The notes: generated by a model not told the origin, from the sequence alone. 49,886 nt of DNA from Ruminococcus sp. (GCA_015066815.1 SVNR01000017.1:1-49886), one strand, 5' to 3'; shown: positions 34,470 through 42,313, counted from the stretch's first letter. Translations and numbers: made by a program.

Positions 34470-37088
34470 TTACTTAAGAACTGCTTCTTTTATGAGACAA
34501 AGATCAAGAATATTTATTTTTCCATCAGAATTCAGATCAGCAGTCTGCTTGTCAGTGATCTCCTGAACACCAAAGAGATAATTCTGAAGGAGTATGATAT
34601 CTGCTGTATTAATTACTCCGTCAGAGTTTATATCTCCGCTTTGCTTTGCAGCTTCACCAAAATCAGCTGTGATATCCATTGCCTGAGAAAGTGTAACGGT
34701 TATTGTTGTATCTGTTCCTGATGCGTCTCCGCTCCAGCCGGAGAATGAAGCGTTTTCATCAGGCACAGCAGTGAGAGTTACAGGTATATCAGACAGATAC
34801 TGACCTGTCCACTTTGATGAGCTGTCTATAGTATTGTTGCTTATGATTACCTTGCCTTTTCCGTTGACCTTGACTGTGATGCTCTGCATCTGTCCGCTGT
34901 AGCCTAAGTATTCTTTCATATGGCGGAGCGTGCTTGATGGTCTCTGAGTGAAGAATGTTTTTATTCCGCCGAGAGTTTTTGTTACATACTGGTCTCTGTA
35001 GTAGGGGAGCAGACCTGACGGTTCTCCGCCATAGAATCCCCACCAGCGAAGCTGTGTATTTGCGAGTAAATCAGTATAGTTGTTTTTATAATGCTCGATA
35101 AGTGCGTTTGTGTTTTCAGAGGAGAAAACATCGTTTGCATAGTCACAGTATACAGAAGCGAACTTAGCCTTGAAGTCAGGGTTTTTCAGAAGCTGTACGA
35201 AAAGATTTGTAGGTGCCTCTGATGCTCCGTTGAGCATATGTCTGAAGCTGTTGTAGTCGTATCCTTCAACACCACCAAAGTTTTCATAGGTAGCGCCCAT
35301 TGTATAATCGAAATCATAAGAAATAAATCTCCATTTTCCGTCGCTGTAAGGATTGCCATCTATCTTTTCGCCGGTACTCTTCCATATGCCATAGTTATAG
35401 TTAGGCCAGTCAAATGTTCCAAGATACAGCCCTGCAGCATAGTGCTCTATCATTGTGTCAAGATCTATAAAATCACAGACTTCCTTATAGTTTGCAGGGT
35501 CAGTAAGATCTTTTCCGGCGAAGCTGTCTGCAAAACTGAAGAATTTGTCAAGCTCATCTGCACTGCCTTCTTCAAGCTCGCCGTTTTTTATCATGGCAAC
35601 ATCTTTTTTGTCTATTCCGTAATTTGATTCGATAAAGTAATCAGAAAGCTTTTCTGTTATTTCATAAAGTCCCCAGTATTCACCGTTGAGAAATACAGAG
35701 CAGGGCTTCATGTTTTGTGTTGTAAGCTTGGATCTGTTTTTGAGAAGTCGCTGAGCAAATCCGTCACGAAGTCTTGTTTCTTCTCCGACAGCTCTGAGTG
35801 AAAGGGTATCATATTTGTCAATAAGCTTACCATCTATAGAATAATTATCAGGGAGTATAGCGTTTGTTATTTTTGAAGCACCGTACTCGCTGCGGGCATA
35901 TATATTAAAGCTTTTCTGAGAGGTGTTTCGGGTAGAAGCGCCTTTTATACGAATACCCATTCCTTCTTCCCACGAAAGAGTGCCGTTTTCAAAAACAGAA
36001 ATATCAGCAGGGCGTTCCCATTCTCTTCCTCTTGAAAAATAGTTCGCAACATTATCTGTGTCCCACACGCTTTTGTTCGGATTAAAGGCTGAGCTGTTTT
36101 TCCACTGAATGTATTGGTTTCCGGTTACGTATATACCCTTATCCGGGTCAAAAAGATTCTCAGGATCTGTTACTATTGAAACTACAGTAGTATTCTTGTA
36201 CTGAGAGAGATTACCGGTTGTAACAAAGTATGTGTGGTTAGTAACAGTACTGAACTTTCCGTCAGCACTCTTTGCAGCGGCACGAACAACAGTTGCTTTG
36301 TCAAGCTTGAAGGTAGGCTTTTTATAACCTGTTCCTCTGGAAATAGCTTGATTTGTTTCGCTTTCTTCATAGTTAGCATAGATATTGTCTTTTCCTGAAC
36401 GATCCTCAACCGTAATAGGTCCGTTGTATATTAATGCAGTAGATGAAGTTGCAGGATTGCTGCCATCAAGAGTATAATATATAGTTGTTCCTTCAGCAGC
36501 TGTAAGAGATAATGAGAAGTTTCTGTCATAAAAACCTGATGGTTCTGAGAAGGAAGGGGAGGAGACAACTATATTGTTGGCTTTTCCCGGTGTAGGCTGC
36601 ATTATTTCGAAGGTATTACCTGAAGAAATGCCATATGTAAAATCTTCTCCGAGAGTAGGTACGTTTACTTCCTGAATTATGTTTCCGTCCGGAGTACTGA
36701 TAACAAGTGTTTCACCGTTTTTGCTCAATGAAAAACCGGTGTGAAGCTCAGAGGCAGAAGAAGCGTTGTCAGAAGCAAAAACAACAAGATAACCATGAGG
36801 TTCAATAATCGTTCCGTTCGGAAATGTCCATAGAAGTGAATTATCTTTTTTGTCAGACAAACCATAGCCGGAAATATCAGCTGCGATATCACCGGAGTTG
36901 TAGATCTCAATCCAGTCTGATTTGCTTCCGTAGCTGTCTGTCAGACCGTTTTTGTTCTGGGAGCAGATCTCGTTTATCATAACTTTCTGTTCTGCTGCAA
37001 AAGCAGTCTTTTCGGGAAGCTGACATATTGTTGACGATGCAAGAAGAAGTGCAGATACTGAACATATAAAAAGCTTGGATTTTTTCAT
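34470..37088 (-). CDS. Secreted CotH-kinase-like protein with lamin-tail, chitobiase-like and dockerin domains
   Basis: An 872-residue extracellular modular protein. Order: signal peptide (1 to about 32), lamin-tail domain (about 36-165; INEICSQNKNG...DWIEIYNSGD), a chitobiase/FN3-like C-terminal module (about 180-285; YYTLDGSNPATS), a CotH kinase-like domain (about 300-680; RIKGASTRNTSQKSF, LRDGFAQRLL, GLYEITEKL, and the core DFDYTMG), a bacterial-repeat-like beta domain (about 720-800), and a type I dockerin (about 805-872) with two Ca-binding segments GDINSDGVINTADI and ADLNSDGKINILDL. The dockerin should attach it to a cellulosome/amylosome scaffoldin through cohesin. CotH-family proteins are known as protein kinases in spore coats; activity here is not shown. 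It is monocistronic with a strong promoter. Confidence 0.9.
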   Translation of the reverse strand: MKKSKLFICSVSALLLASSTICQLPEKTAFAAEQKVMINEICSQNKNGLTDSYGSKSDWIEIYNSGDIAADISGYGLSDKKDNSLLWTFPNGTIIEPHGYLVVFASDNASSASELHTGFSLSKNGETLVISTPDGNIIQEVNVPTLGEDFTYGISSGNTFEIMQPTPGKANNIVVSSPSFSEPSGFYDRNFSLSLTAAEGTTIYYTLDGSNPATSSTALIYNGPITVEDRSGKDNIYANYEESETNQAISRGTGYKKPTFKLDKATVVRAAAKSADGKFSTVTNHTYFVTTGNLSQYKNTTVVSIVTDPENLFDPDKGIYVTGNQYIQWKNSSAFNPNKSVWDTDNVANYFSRGREWERPADISVFENGTLSWEEGMGIRIKGASTRNTSQKSFNIYARSEYGASKITNAILPDNYSIDGKLIDKYDTLSLRAVGEETRLRDGFAQRLLKNRSKLTTQNMKPCSVFLNGEYWGLYEITEKLSDYFIESNYGIDKKDVAMIKNGELEEGSADELDKFFSFADSFAGKDLTDPANYKEVCDFIDLDTMIEHYAAGLYLGTFDWPNYNYGIWKSTGEKIDGNPYSDGKWRFISYDFDYTMGATYENFGGVEGYDYNSFRHMLNGASEAPTNLFVQLLKNPDFKAKFASVYCDYANDVFSSENTNALIEHYKNNYTDLLANTQLRWWGFYGGEPSGLLPYYRDQYVTKTLGGIKTFFTQRPSSTLRHMKEYLGYSGQMQSITVKVNGKGKVIISNNTIDSSSKWTGQYLSDIPVTLTAVPDENASFSGWSGDASGTDTTITVTLSQAMDITADFGEAAKQSGDINSDGVINTADIILLQNYLFGVQEITDKQTADLNSDGKINILDLCLIKEAVLK

Positions 37089-37136
37089 GTATCATTAGTC
37101 CTTTCAAAAAAATTTGTATTCACTTTGTTAACTAAC

Positions 37137-37165
37137 ATTATAACTAAAAAAGTATGAAATGTCAA
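37137..37165 (-). promoter_or_regulatory. Promoter of the dockerin/CotH gene
   Basis: On the minus strand TTGACA (37160-37165), 17-base spacer, TATAAT (37137-37142). Confidence 0.75.
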
Positions 37166-37275
37166 TTGCTGTTTGTTATAAAACAACAATATTCCTGAGA
37201 TTCTGGGTTTTATAAAAAGATAATACCTTTTATACTCATCTTTTTTTGTGAAATGCACATAAAGTGTATCTAAAA

Positions 37276-37328
37276 AACAACCGCTGAAGATTAAAAAACA
37301 TAAAATAATCTTCAGCGGTTGTTTTAAA
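37276..37328 (-). terminator. Terminator after the asparagine synthetase gene
   Basis: 18-bp stem AACAACCGCTGAAGATTA (37276-37293) with its complement (37306-37323). Flanks are AT-rich on both sides. Confidence 0.8.
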
Positions 37329-37348
37329 AATAGATCGTTGCGGAATAA

Positions 37349-38887
37349 TCAGCGTTTTACAAAGTATTCCTCATACCAGACGAGGAATGTATATATGGTC
37401 CATACCTTTCTCCAGTTGTCAGAGTTTCCGTTTTTATAATCATCAAAAATAGCGTTTATTTCATCGATATTGAAAAATTCAGCAGCGTAGTCACTGTTAA
37501 ACTTCGATACAACATCGCTGTTGTATTTTTCATCTGCAAGCCATATTCTGATAGGTACAATAAATCCAAGTTTTTTTCTGAATGCTATTTCTTCAGGGAG
37601 AACCTTAGAAGCAGCTGTTCTGAATGCAACCTTGTTCTGTTCTTCATTGACCTTGAATCTTGATGGCATATGAGAAGCTATTTCAAAGATTCTTTTATCG
37701 GTAAGAGGCATTCTTATTTCGAGTCCGGCTGCAGTACTCATCTTATCTACATTAAGATAAATATCGCCTTCGAGCCATACACGGATATCTACGTCAGACA
37801 TTTTTGAAAGGGGATCGAGTCCTTCGTTTTCTTTATAGATATCCTTGACGATATTTATAGGAAGAACATCAGGATTGTAGCTTTTCAGTATCTTCTGTTT
37901 TTCCTCTTCTTTCATTATATTGGTGTTTCCCACGTAGAAGGTTTTAAGGTTTTCTCCGTATCTTTCGGCGTTGCGGTACATGTTATATCCGCCAAAAAAT
38001 TCGTCAGCGCCTTCACCGGAATAACACAGAGTTGTGTGCTTTGCTGTTTCGCGGCATGCTATTGCAAAAGCAACTGCAGATGCGTCACCGAGAGGCTGCT
38101 CCATATTGTACATTACATAGGGAACAGCTTCAAAATACTGTTCCGGAGTTACTGTGCACTTGTAGTTTTCACGTCCGAGAATATCGGCAGTTTGTTTAGC
38201 AAGTCCGGATTCGTCAAATCGTTCATCATCATAACCGCACGAACGTGATACCTTAGCGTCAGACATAGCGAGAACATACGAGGAATCAACACCACCCGAA
38301 AGAAATGATTCTGCTGTTTCGGAATCGGTTTTTACTTCACTCATCATAAGAGCAACAGTTTCATGTATAGTATCAGCCCATTCTTCAAGAGTCTTACTCT
38401 CATCCGGTTCAAACACAGGTCTCCAGTAACGTTCTATTGTCAGGTTTCCGTTTTTCCATTCGAGCCATGAACCCGGCATAAGCTTTTTCATACCTTTGAA
38501 AAAAGTGTCCTCGCCGCCGCAGTAAGTAAGAGTCATGTATATCTGAAGCATATCCTTGTTTATTTCTTTAACAAAACCCTCCTGTCCTATGATATCACGC
38601 ATCATAGTTCCATACAGAAGCTGATTATCTTCAGTTACATAATAGTAAAAAGGCTTTGTTCCGAAGTGATCTCTCAGGCAAAAAAGCTTTTCTTCTTCAG
38701 TATCCCATATTGCAAAGGCGAACATTCCATGAAGATGATCTGCCATTTTTTTGTTCCATTTTTCATAAGCCTTTATCAGTATCTGTTCTTCGCACTTTTC
38801 ACGTGGAAGGGAAGGATCTATATCCAGGATGTTACACAAATCTTTGTGATTGCGTATATGTCCTCTGTACGCTTTCAATTCAATCAT
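37349..38887 (-). CDS. Asparagine synthetase lacking the glutaminase nucleophile
   Basis: A 512-residue AsnB-like protein. The synthetase domain is intact: the PP-loop LSGGVDSS, the aspartate/AMP region YSGEGADEFFGGY, and the KMSTAAGLEIRMPL segment. The N terminus, however, begins MIELKAYRGHIRNHKDL and joins the glutaminase domain only at GMFAFAIWD; the usual first 50 to 70 residues with Cys1 (MCGI) and the NRGPD/YNGEIYN motifs are absent. It should therefore use free ammonia rather than glutamine, or receive ammonia from a partner. The short form is deliberate: a clear promoter (38978-39006) and AAAGGTG lie directly upstream of ATG 38885-38887, with no leftover coding sequence. Confidence 0.88.
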   Translation of the reverse strand: MIELKAYRGHIRNHKDLCNILDIDPSLPREKCEEQILIKAYEKWNKKMADHLHGMFAFAIWDTEEEKLFCLRDHFGTKPFYYYVTEDNQLLYGTMMRDIIGQEGFVKEINKDMLQIYMTLTYCGGEDTFFKGMKKLMPGSWLEWKNGNLTIERYWRPVFEPDESKTLEEWADTIHETVALMMSEVKTDSETAESFLSGGVDSSYVLAMSDAKVSRSCGYDDERFDESGLAKQTADILGRENYKCTVTPEQYFEAVPYVMYNMEQPLGDASAVAFAIACRETAKHTTLCYSGEGADEFFGGYNMYRNAERYGENLKTFYVGNTNIMKEEEKQKILKSYNPDVLPINIVKDIYKENEGLDPLSKMSDVDIRVWLEGDIYLNVDKMSTAAGLEIRMPLTDKRIFEIASHMPSRFKVNEEQNKVAFRTAASKVLPEEIAFRKKLGFIVPIRIWLADEKYNSDVVSKFNSDYAAEFFNIDEINAIFDDYKNGNSDNWRKVWTIYTFLVWYEEYFVKR

Positions 38888-38977
38888 AAAAAATCACACC
38901 TTTTAGTTAATTTTGCAGAAATGTTTTTCTAAGCCCTGATGTCATGCTATAGATTATTTTTCCTGCTTTGCATAGAT

Positions 38978-39006
38978 ATTATACCATATAAATATGCGGA
39001 TTTCAA
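38978..39006 (-). promoter_or_regulatory. Promoter of the asparagine synthetase gene
   Basis: On the minus strand TTGAAA (39001-39006), 17-base spacer, TATAAT (38978-38983). Confidence 0.7.
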
Positions 39007-39115
39007 TATACATTATGTGTGATTTATATTATTATTTTATTAGATAAAATCTTATTATATTTAAAAAAACATATATATCAGCCATAATAATCCAAATTTT
39101 TTTTTTATTTTTCTG

Positions 39116-39144
39116 TTGACAAATATCAAATAATTTGATACTAT
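39116..39144 (+). promoter_or_regulatory. Promoter of ddh with palindromic operator in the spacer
   Basis: TTGACA (39116-39121), 17-base spacer, TACTAT (39139-39144). The spacer holds a perfect palindrome TATCAAA-TAA-TTTGATA (39124-39140), a likely repressor site. The rest of the 38888-39200 gap shows only the divergent promoter and AT-rich sequence. Confidence 0.65.
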
Positions 39145-39200
39145 TGTTTTTAGAAAAAATTTTTTATTTTTTCTGGAATTTATTTCAAGGAGTTTTTAAT

Positions 39201-40187
39201 ATGACAATACGCATTGGTATTTTAGGTTACGGAAATCTTGGAAAAGGCGTTGAATACGCAATTGCACAAAATGATGATATGAGCCTGAAAGCTGTTTTTA
39301 CAAGACGTGATCCTTCAACAGTAAAAATCGTTACAGAAAACGTTCCTGTATATCCGGTTTCTGAAGCACTTGATCATGCATCCGAAATAGATGTTCTTAT
39401 AATCTGTGGCGGAAGCGCAAACGATCTTCCGGTTCAGACTCCTGAATTCGCAAAAATCTTTAACGTTGTAGACAGTTTTGATACTCACGCAAGAATCCCT
39501 GAGCATTTTACCAATGTAGATAAAGCTGCCAAGGAATCAGGCAAGGTCGGAATAATTTCAATCGGCTGGGATCCGGGTCTGTTTTCACTTATGAGAATGT
39601 ACGGAAATGCTGTTCTTCCGGATGGCAAGGATTACACATTCTGGGGAAAAGGCGTTAGTCAGGGTCATTCTGATGCTATCAGACGTGTAAAAGGTGTAAA
39701 AAATGCCAAGCAGTATACTATTCCTGTAGACAGTGCACTTGAAGCAGTAAGAAGCGGCGCTAATCCGGAGCTTACAACACGTCAGAAACACACAAGAGAA
39801 TGCTTTGTGGTTGCTGAAGAAGGCGCAGATCTTGCACAGATCGAAAATGATATCAAGACAATGCCAAATTATTTTGCTGATTATGATACTACAGTGCATT
39901 TTATAACTGAAGAAGAACTCATGAGAGATCACAGTGGAATTCCTCATGGCGGATTTGTTATAAGAACCGGTTCAACAGGTGAAGATAATAAAAACAACCA
40001 TGTAATAGAATTCAGTCTTAAGCTGGACTCAAACCCTGAGTTTACATCAAGTGTACTTGTTGCATTTGCAAGAGCTGCTTACAGACTCAACTCTGAAGGC
40101 ATCAGCGGATGTAAAACTATTTTTGATATTGCACCTGCATATCTTTGCAAACAGAGTCCTGAAGAACTCAGAGCGCATATGCTGTAA
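39201..40187 (+). CDS. ddh: meso-Diaminopimelate dehydrogenase
   Basis: NADPH-dependent enzyme that aminates L-2-amino-6-oxopimelate (tetrahydrodipicolinate) directly to meso-diaminopimelate, supplying peptidoglycan and, through lysA, lysine. The Rossmann motif GILGYGNLGKG is at the N terminus; SIGWDPGLFSLMR, FWGKGVSQGHSDAIRRVKGV and the HTRECFVV segment are typical of the family. ATG 39201 has AAGGAG upstream and gives 328 residues, the usual length; the frame further upstream is inside the promoter. Tetrahydrodipicolinate is also close to the dipicolinate pathway of dpaAB. Confidence 0.95.
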   Translation: MTIRIGILGYGNLGKGVEYAIAQNDDMSLKAVFTRRDPSTVKIVTENVPVYPVSEALDHASEIDVLIICGGSANDLPVQTPEFAKIFNVVDSFDTHARIPEHFTNVDKAAKESGKVGIISIGWDPGLFSLMRMYGNAVLPDGKDYTFWGKGVSQGHSDAIRRVKGVKNAKQYTIPVDSALEAVRSGANPELTTRQKHTRECFVVAEEGADLAQIENDIKTMPNYFADYDTTVHFITEEELMRDHSGIPHGGFVIRTGSTGEDNKNNHVIEFSLKLDSNPEFTSSVLVAFARAAYRLNSEGISGCKTIFDIAPAYLCKQSPEELRAHML

Positions 40188-40214
40188 TAAATAATATTTG
40201 ATTTTAAAAAAACT

Positions 40215-40257
40215 ATTTGCCGGATTCATATTTTTAGAATCCGGCAAATTTTTAATT
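40215..40257 (+). terminator. Terminator after ddh
   Basis: Stem ATTTGCCGGATT (40215-40226) / AATCCGGCAAAT (40238-40249) followed by TTTTTAATT. Immediately after it, ATTATAGTGAACGTTAAAA (40255-40273) is another copy of the TGAACG motif. Confidence 0.85.
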
Positions 40258-40385
40258 ATAGTGAACGTTAAAATAAAAAAATAATATCTGCAAATGTAAA
40301 TGTAATGAAAACGCTTGGATATATAGTGACGCCTGTAGACCAATGAATATTGCAGATATATTGGTTATATGTTTTTTCTATTCCC

Positions 40386-40417
40386 TTATTTCGCAAAAGT
40401 GTCCTTTTGCGAAATAA
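40386..40417. other. dif-like XerCD recombination site (candidate attachment site)
   Basis: A 28-bp core at 40388-40415 has 11-bp arms ATTTCGCAAAA and TTTTGCGAAAT around a 6-base centre, the exact geometry of dif. The palindrome extends to 14 bp per arm (40386-40399 / 40404-40417). Against E. coli dif the right arm matches 8 of 11 and the left 7 of 11 positions. It lies between ddh and the first phage gene and no T-run follows, so a terminator is unlikely. Confidence 0.5.
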
Positions 40418-40452
40418 CGTCTGCGGACTATAGTAGTATACCCTTAATCACA

Positions 40453-40698
40453 TCAGTATTTTTTATAAACCTTAACGGCTGTATCATGATCTATATGATC
40501 CAAACAATCTGATAACGCATCAAGCATATCATCTATGTGATCATCAAGATCCGCCGCACGTGCTGCAGCTATAAGATAACCCTTGATTGCATCGTTATAG
40601 TAACCATAATCCATTATTAACGCACGCTGTTTATCAGTTGTGCTATGTACAAAATTTAATTCCTGTATTACTTTTTTTCTGATTTCATCTTTATTCAT
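40453..40698 (-). CDS. Phage small protein, 81 aa, unknown
   Basis: Not recognised. A helical, Asp-rich protein (LDDHIDDMLDALSDCLDHID) with no membrane segment. ATG 40696-40698 has GGAGG 9 bases upstream, a better start than an in-frame ATG 8 codons earlier. It is the last gene of the leftward operon, overlapping the next gene upstream by 8 bases and ending 35 bases from the dif-like site. Confidence 0.65.
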   Translation of the reverse strand: MNKDEIRKKVIQELNFVHSTTDKQRALIMDYGYYNDAIKGYLIAAARAADLDDHIDDMLDALSDCLDHIDHDTAVKVYKKY

Positions 40699-40885
40699 TT
40701 TTGCTACCTCCATAGAAAGCATTGTAATTTACATATATTTTAACTGCGTACTGTATAATATCCGGAGTGATCAGCTTGCCATAGAGCAGCTTAAGATCTC
40801 TGACCATCTCAGAACAGCTCTGGGAACGTTCATAGTATGACCGGGTTACAAAGAGCCGGATTGATTTTTCAAGATCGATGTTCAT
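40691..40885 (-). CDS. Phage small protein, 64 aa, unknown
   Basis: Not recognised; mixed helical sequence (MNIDLEKSIRLFVTRSYYER) without membrane segment. AAGGAG lies 8 bases before ATG 40883-40885. It overlaps both neighbours slightly, so the three small genes are translated together. Confidence 0.65.
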   Translation of the reverse strand: MNIDLEKSIRLFVTRSYYERSQSCSEMVRDLKLLYGKLITPDIIQYAVKIYVNYNAFYGGSKNE

Positions 40886-41090
40886 CACTCAGACTCCTTC
40901 CGTATTCCTGATACCAGGATCGCCATGAGCGTTTGAATTCTCTCTGAAGATATGCGCTGCACTCTATGGTGTCAGACTTCAGGCAGTATAAACACTGGAA
41001 TGTGTCTGAAGTAATGTCACACTCACTGCATTCATTCGGACAGTCTTCACGTCTTGCTGCGCAGATAAAGTTATCGCATACTAAGTGCAT
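40869..41090 (-). CDS. Phage small Cys-rich protein, 73 aa
   Basis: Eight cysteines in the first 45 residues (CDNFICAARREDCPNECSEC, later CLYC) with spacing that suggests one or two zinc sites; the C-terminal half is basic and aromatic. Possibly a small nucleic-acid-binding or regulatory protein. GAGGTG lies 6 bases before ATG 41088-41090. A terminator sits just upstream between this gene and the coiled-coil gene, so it may depend on read-through. Confidence 0.65.
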   Translation of the reverse strand: MHLVCDNFICAARREDCPNECSECDITSDTFQCLYCLKSDTIECSAYLQREFKRSWRSWYQEYGRSLSDEHRS

Positions 41091-41107
41091 GTTATCACCT
41101 CATAAAA

Positions 41108-41145
41108 AAATGCGGTACCGTTTTGCAGTACCGCATTTATGTATT
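41108..41145 (-). terminator. Terminator after the coiled-coil gene
   Basis: Stem AAATGCGGTAC (41108-41118) / GTACCGCATTT (41128-41138); on the minus strand seven T residues follow. Confidence 0.8.
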
Positions 41146-41147
41146 TA

Positions 41148-41456
41148 TTATTTTACATGTACAGGATAAGATATATCAAGAACATGTGAAGCTTCTTCAG
41201 CAAATTCACTCACGTTGTTTATTGTAACACGTGATATTTCGGCATGTTCCTTGATAATCTCAATGTTTTCTTCTATCTTGTCAAGTCGTTCATCCATCTT
41301 GTCAAGTCGTTCATCCATCTTGTCAAAACGTTCATCCATCTTGTCAAAACGTTTATCCATCTTGTCAAGTCGTTCATCCATCTTGTCAAAACGTTCATCC
41401 ATCTTGTTAAGACGATTATTGATGTCAGATAAAAGATTTAAGATTTTTTCGTCCAT
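41148..41456 (-). CDS. Heptad-repeat coiled-coil protein, 102 aa
   Basis: Residues about 15-65 are seven to eight near-identical heptads of the type MDERFDK / MDERLDK, followed by a shorter non-repetitive helical C terminus (HAEISRVTINNVSEFAEEASHV). No membrane segment. The heptads give a soluble coiled-coil that should oligomerise. At DNA level this is a run of 21-bp direct repeats, so copy number can change by slippage. GAGGTG lies 6 bases before ATG 41454-41456; the gene has its own promoter (41475-41503) and terminator. Role in the phage unknown. Confidence 0.75.
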   Translation of the reverse strand: MDEKILNLLSDINNRLNKMDERFDKMDERLDKMDKRFDKMDERFDKMDERLDKMDERLDKIEENIEIIKEHAEISRVTINNVSEFAEEASHVLDISYPVHVK

Positions 41457-41474
41457 TGGTATCACCTCAATCTA

Positions 41475-41503
41475 ATTATATGCGGTTTATATTCATTTGT
41501 CAA
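41475..41503 (-). promoter_or_regulatory. Promoter of the coiled-coil gene
   Basis: On the minus strand TTGACA (41498-41503), 17-base spacer, TATAAT (41475-41480). Confidence 0.7.
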
Positions 41504-41661
41504 GTTTCTATAAGCGTAACCGGAAGAATGTTGGCACTTGACATTCTTCTGTTACTGTTTCCGGGATTCTCAACGCTTAACTCGCCCATTCCGTGGGAAG
41601 CTGCTGCAGTGTGCCTTGCTGCTCTCGCCCTTAAGTGTTTGCTATCTCTTCCACTGTTAAT

Positions 41662-41766
41662 ATTATAGCATAGTTGTACAACTATTTCAATTAGAAAAAT
41701 CCACAAAGTTGTACAAGTATTTTTGTTGATTATATATACTTGTACAACGTCTTATGAAATGATATA
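41662..41766. promoter_or_regulatory. Divergent promoters with three TTGTACAA operators
   Basis: Leftward promoter: TTGAAA (41685-41690), 17 bases, TATAAT (41662-41667), with the 14-bp palindrome TAGTTGTACAACTA (41671-41684) inside the spacer. Rightward promoter: TTGTAC (41740-41745), 17 bases, TATAAT (41763-41768), with its -35 inside ACTTGTACAACG (41738-41749). A third operator AGTTGTACAAGT is at 41707-41718. The encoded ribbon-helix-helix protein is the obvious candidate repressor. Between 41466 and 41660 I see no gene; the leftward transcript would begin with an untranslated stretch containing a GAAGAATG/CATTCTTC hairpin (41522-41549). Confidence 0.65.
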
Positions 41767-41795
41767 ATTAATAACATATGAAAGGCGGTGAAAAA

Positions 41796-42005
41796 ATGGG
41801 CAAAGTATCAACAGCAACTAAAAATAAATGGAATGCTAAAGCGTATGATCAGTTGAGAGTATTAGTTAAAAAAGGTCAAAAAGACATCATTGCAGCTTAT
41901 GCAGCTGCTCAGGGTCAGAGCCTGAACGGCTATATCAATAAGCTGATTGCTGACGATATGGGCGCAGCTCTGACAGTTCCAAAGCCGGAAGATCCGGATA
42001 TTTGA
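41796..42005 (+). CDS. Ribbon-helix-helix (Arc-type) DNA-binding protein
   Basis: A 69-residue Arc/MetJ-fold regulator. After a basic N terminus (MGKVSTATKNKWNAKAYDQL) comes the beta strand RVLVKKGQ, then the two helices (KDIIAAYAAAQGQSLNGYINKLIADDM) typical of RHH dimers. Such small proteins are common in clostridial mobile elements. ATG 41796 follows AAAGGCGG. It is transcribed rightward from a promoter loaded with TTGTACAA operators and probably represses both divergent promoters. Confidence 0.85.
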   Translation: MGKVSTATKNKWNAKAYDQLRVLVKKGQKDIIAAYAAAQGQSLNGYINKLIADDMGAALTVPKPEDPDI

Positions 42006-42088
42006 TTGTGCAATATGCTGTGTTTTTGTGCTGCAGCTGCGCAACCTGATACAGCACTTTTCACAACATGCGTTCTGATGAGCGCGAT

Positions 42089-42120
42089 GGGAGTCTTAAC
42101 GGACTCCCTTTTTCTTTTCT
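42089..42120 (+). terminator. Terminator after the RHH gene
   Basis: Stem GGGAGTC (42089-42095) / GACTCCC (42102-42108) followed by TTTTTCTTTT. The stop codon of the convergent small gene is inside its loop. Confidence 0.75.
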
Positions 42121-42269
42121 TCCAGAGCTTTTACATATTCCCGGAGTTCTTCAGGGGTGATACCTCGTTTTTTTAGTCTAAAATATACATCAGCTTTTGC
42201 AAATGCTGCGCCAAATAAAAACGCTGGAAATACAGTTGGTATTAAATTTAATATGTTTTCCATATCCAT
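42096..42269 (-). CDS. Phage small membrane protein, 57 aa
   Basis: One hydrophobic segment (residues about 5-27, ILNLIPTVFPAFLFGAAFA) and a basic C-terminal helix (KKRGITPEELREYVKALEEKKKG). Not recognised. GAAGGTG lies 8 bases before ATG 42267-42269; an upstream in-frame ATG lacks one. It follows the Rep operon small genes. Confidence 0.6.
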   Translation of the reverse strand: MDMENILNLIPTVFPAFLFGAAFAKADVYFRLKKRGITPEELREYVKALEEKKKGVR

Positions 42270-42313
42270 TGTGTTTTCACCTTCTTTCATTTAAGGGACT
42301 CCCTTTTTTTTAT

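Noticed and set aside
40284-40360. ATATCTGCAA / TTGCAGATAT inverted repeat as an attachment site
   Set aside because: Arms are 10 bp with a loop of over 50 bases and no dif geometry; the palindrome at 40386 fits better.
41280-41420. Array of short direct repeats resembling a CRISPR array
   Set aside because: The repeats are 21 bp in frame, without spacers, and encode coiled-coil heptads; no cas genes are near.
41500-41706. Minus-strand 68-aa frame
   Set aside because: Its start lies upstream of the mapped-looking leftward -10 box, composition is not protein-like and no Shine-Dalgarno precedes it.
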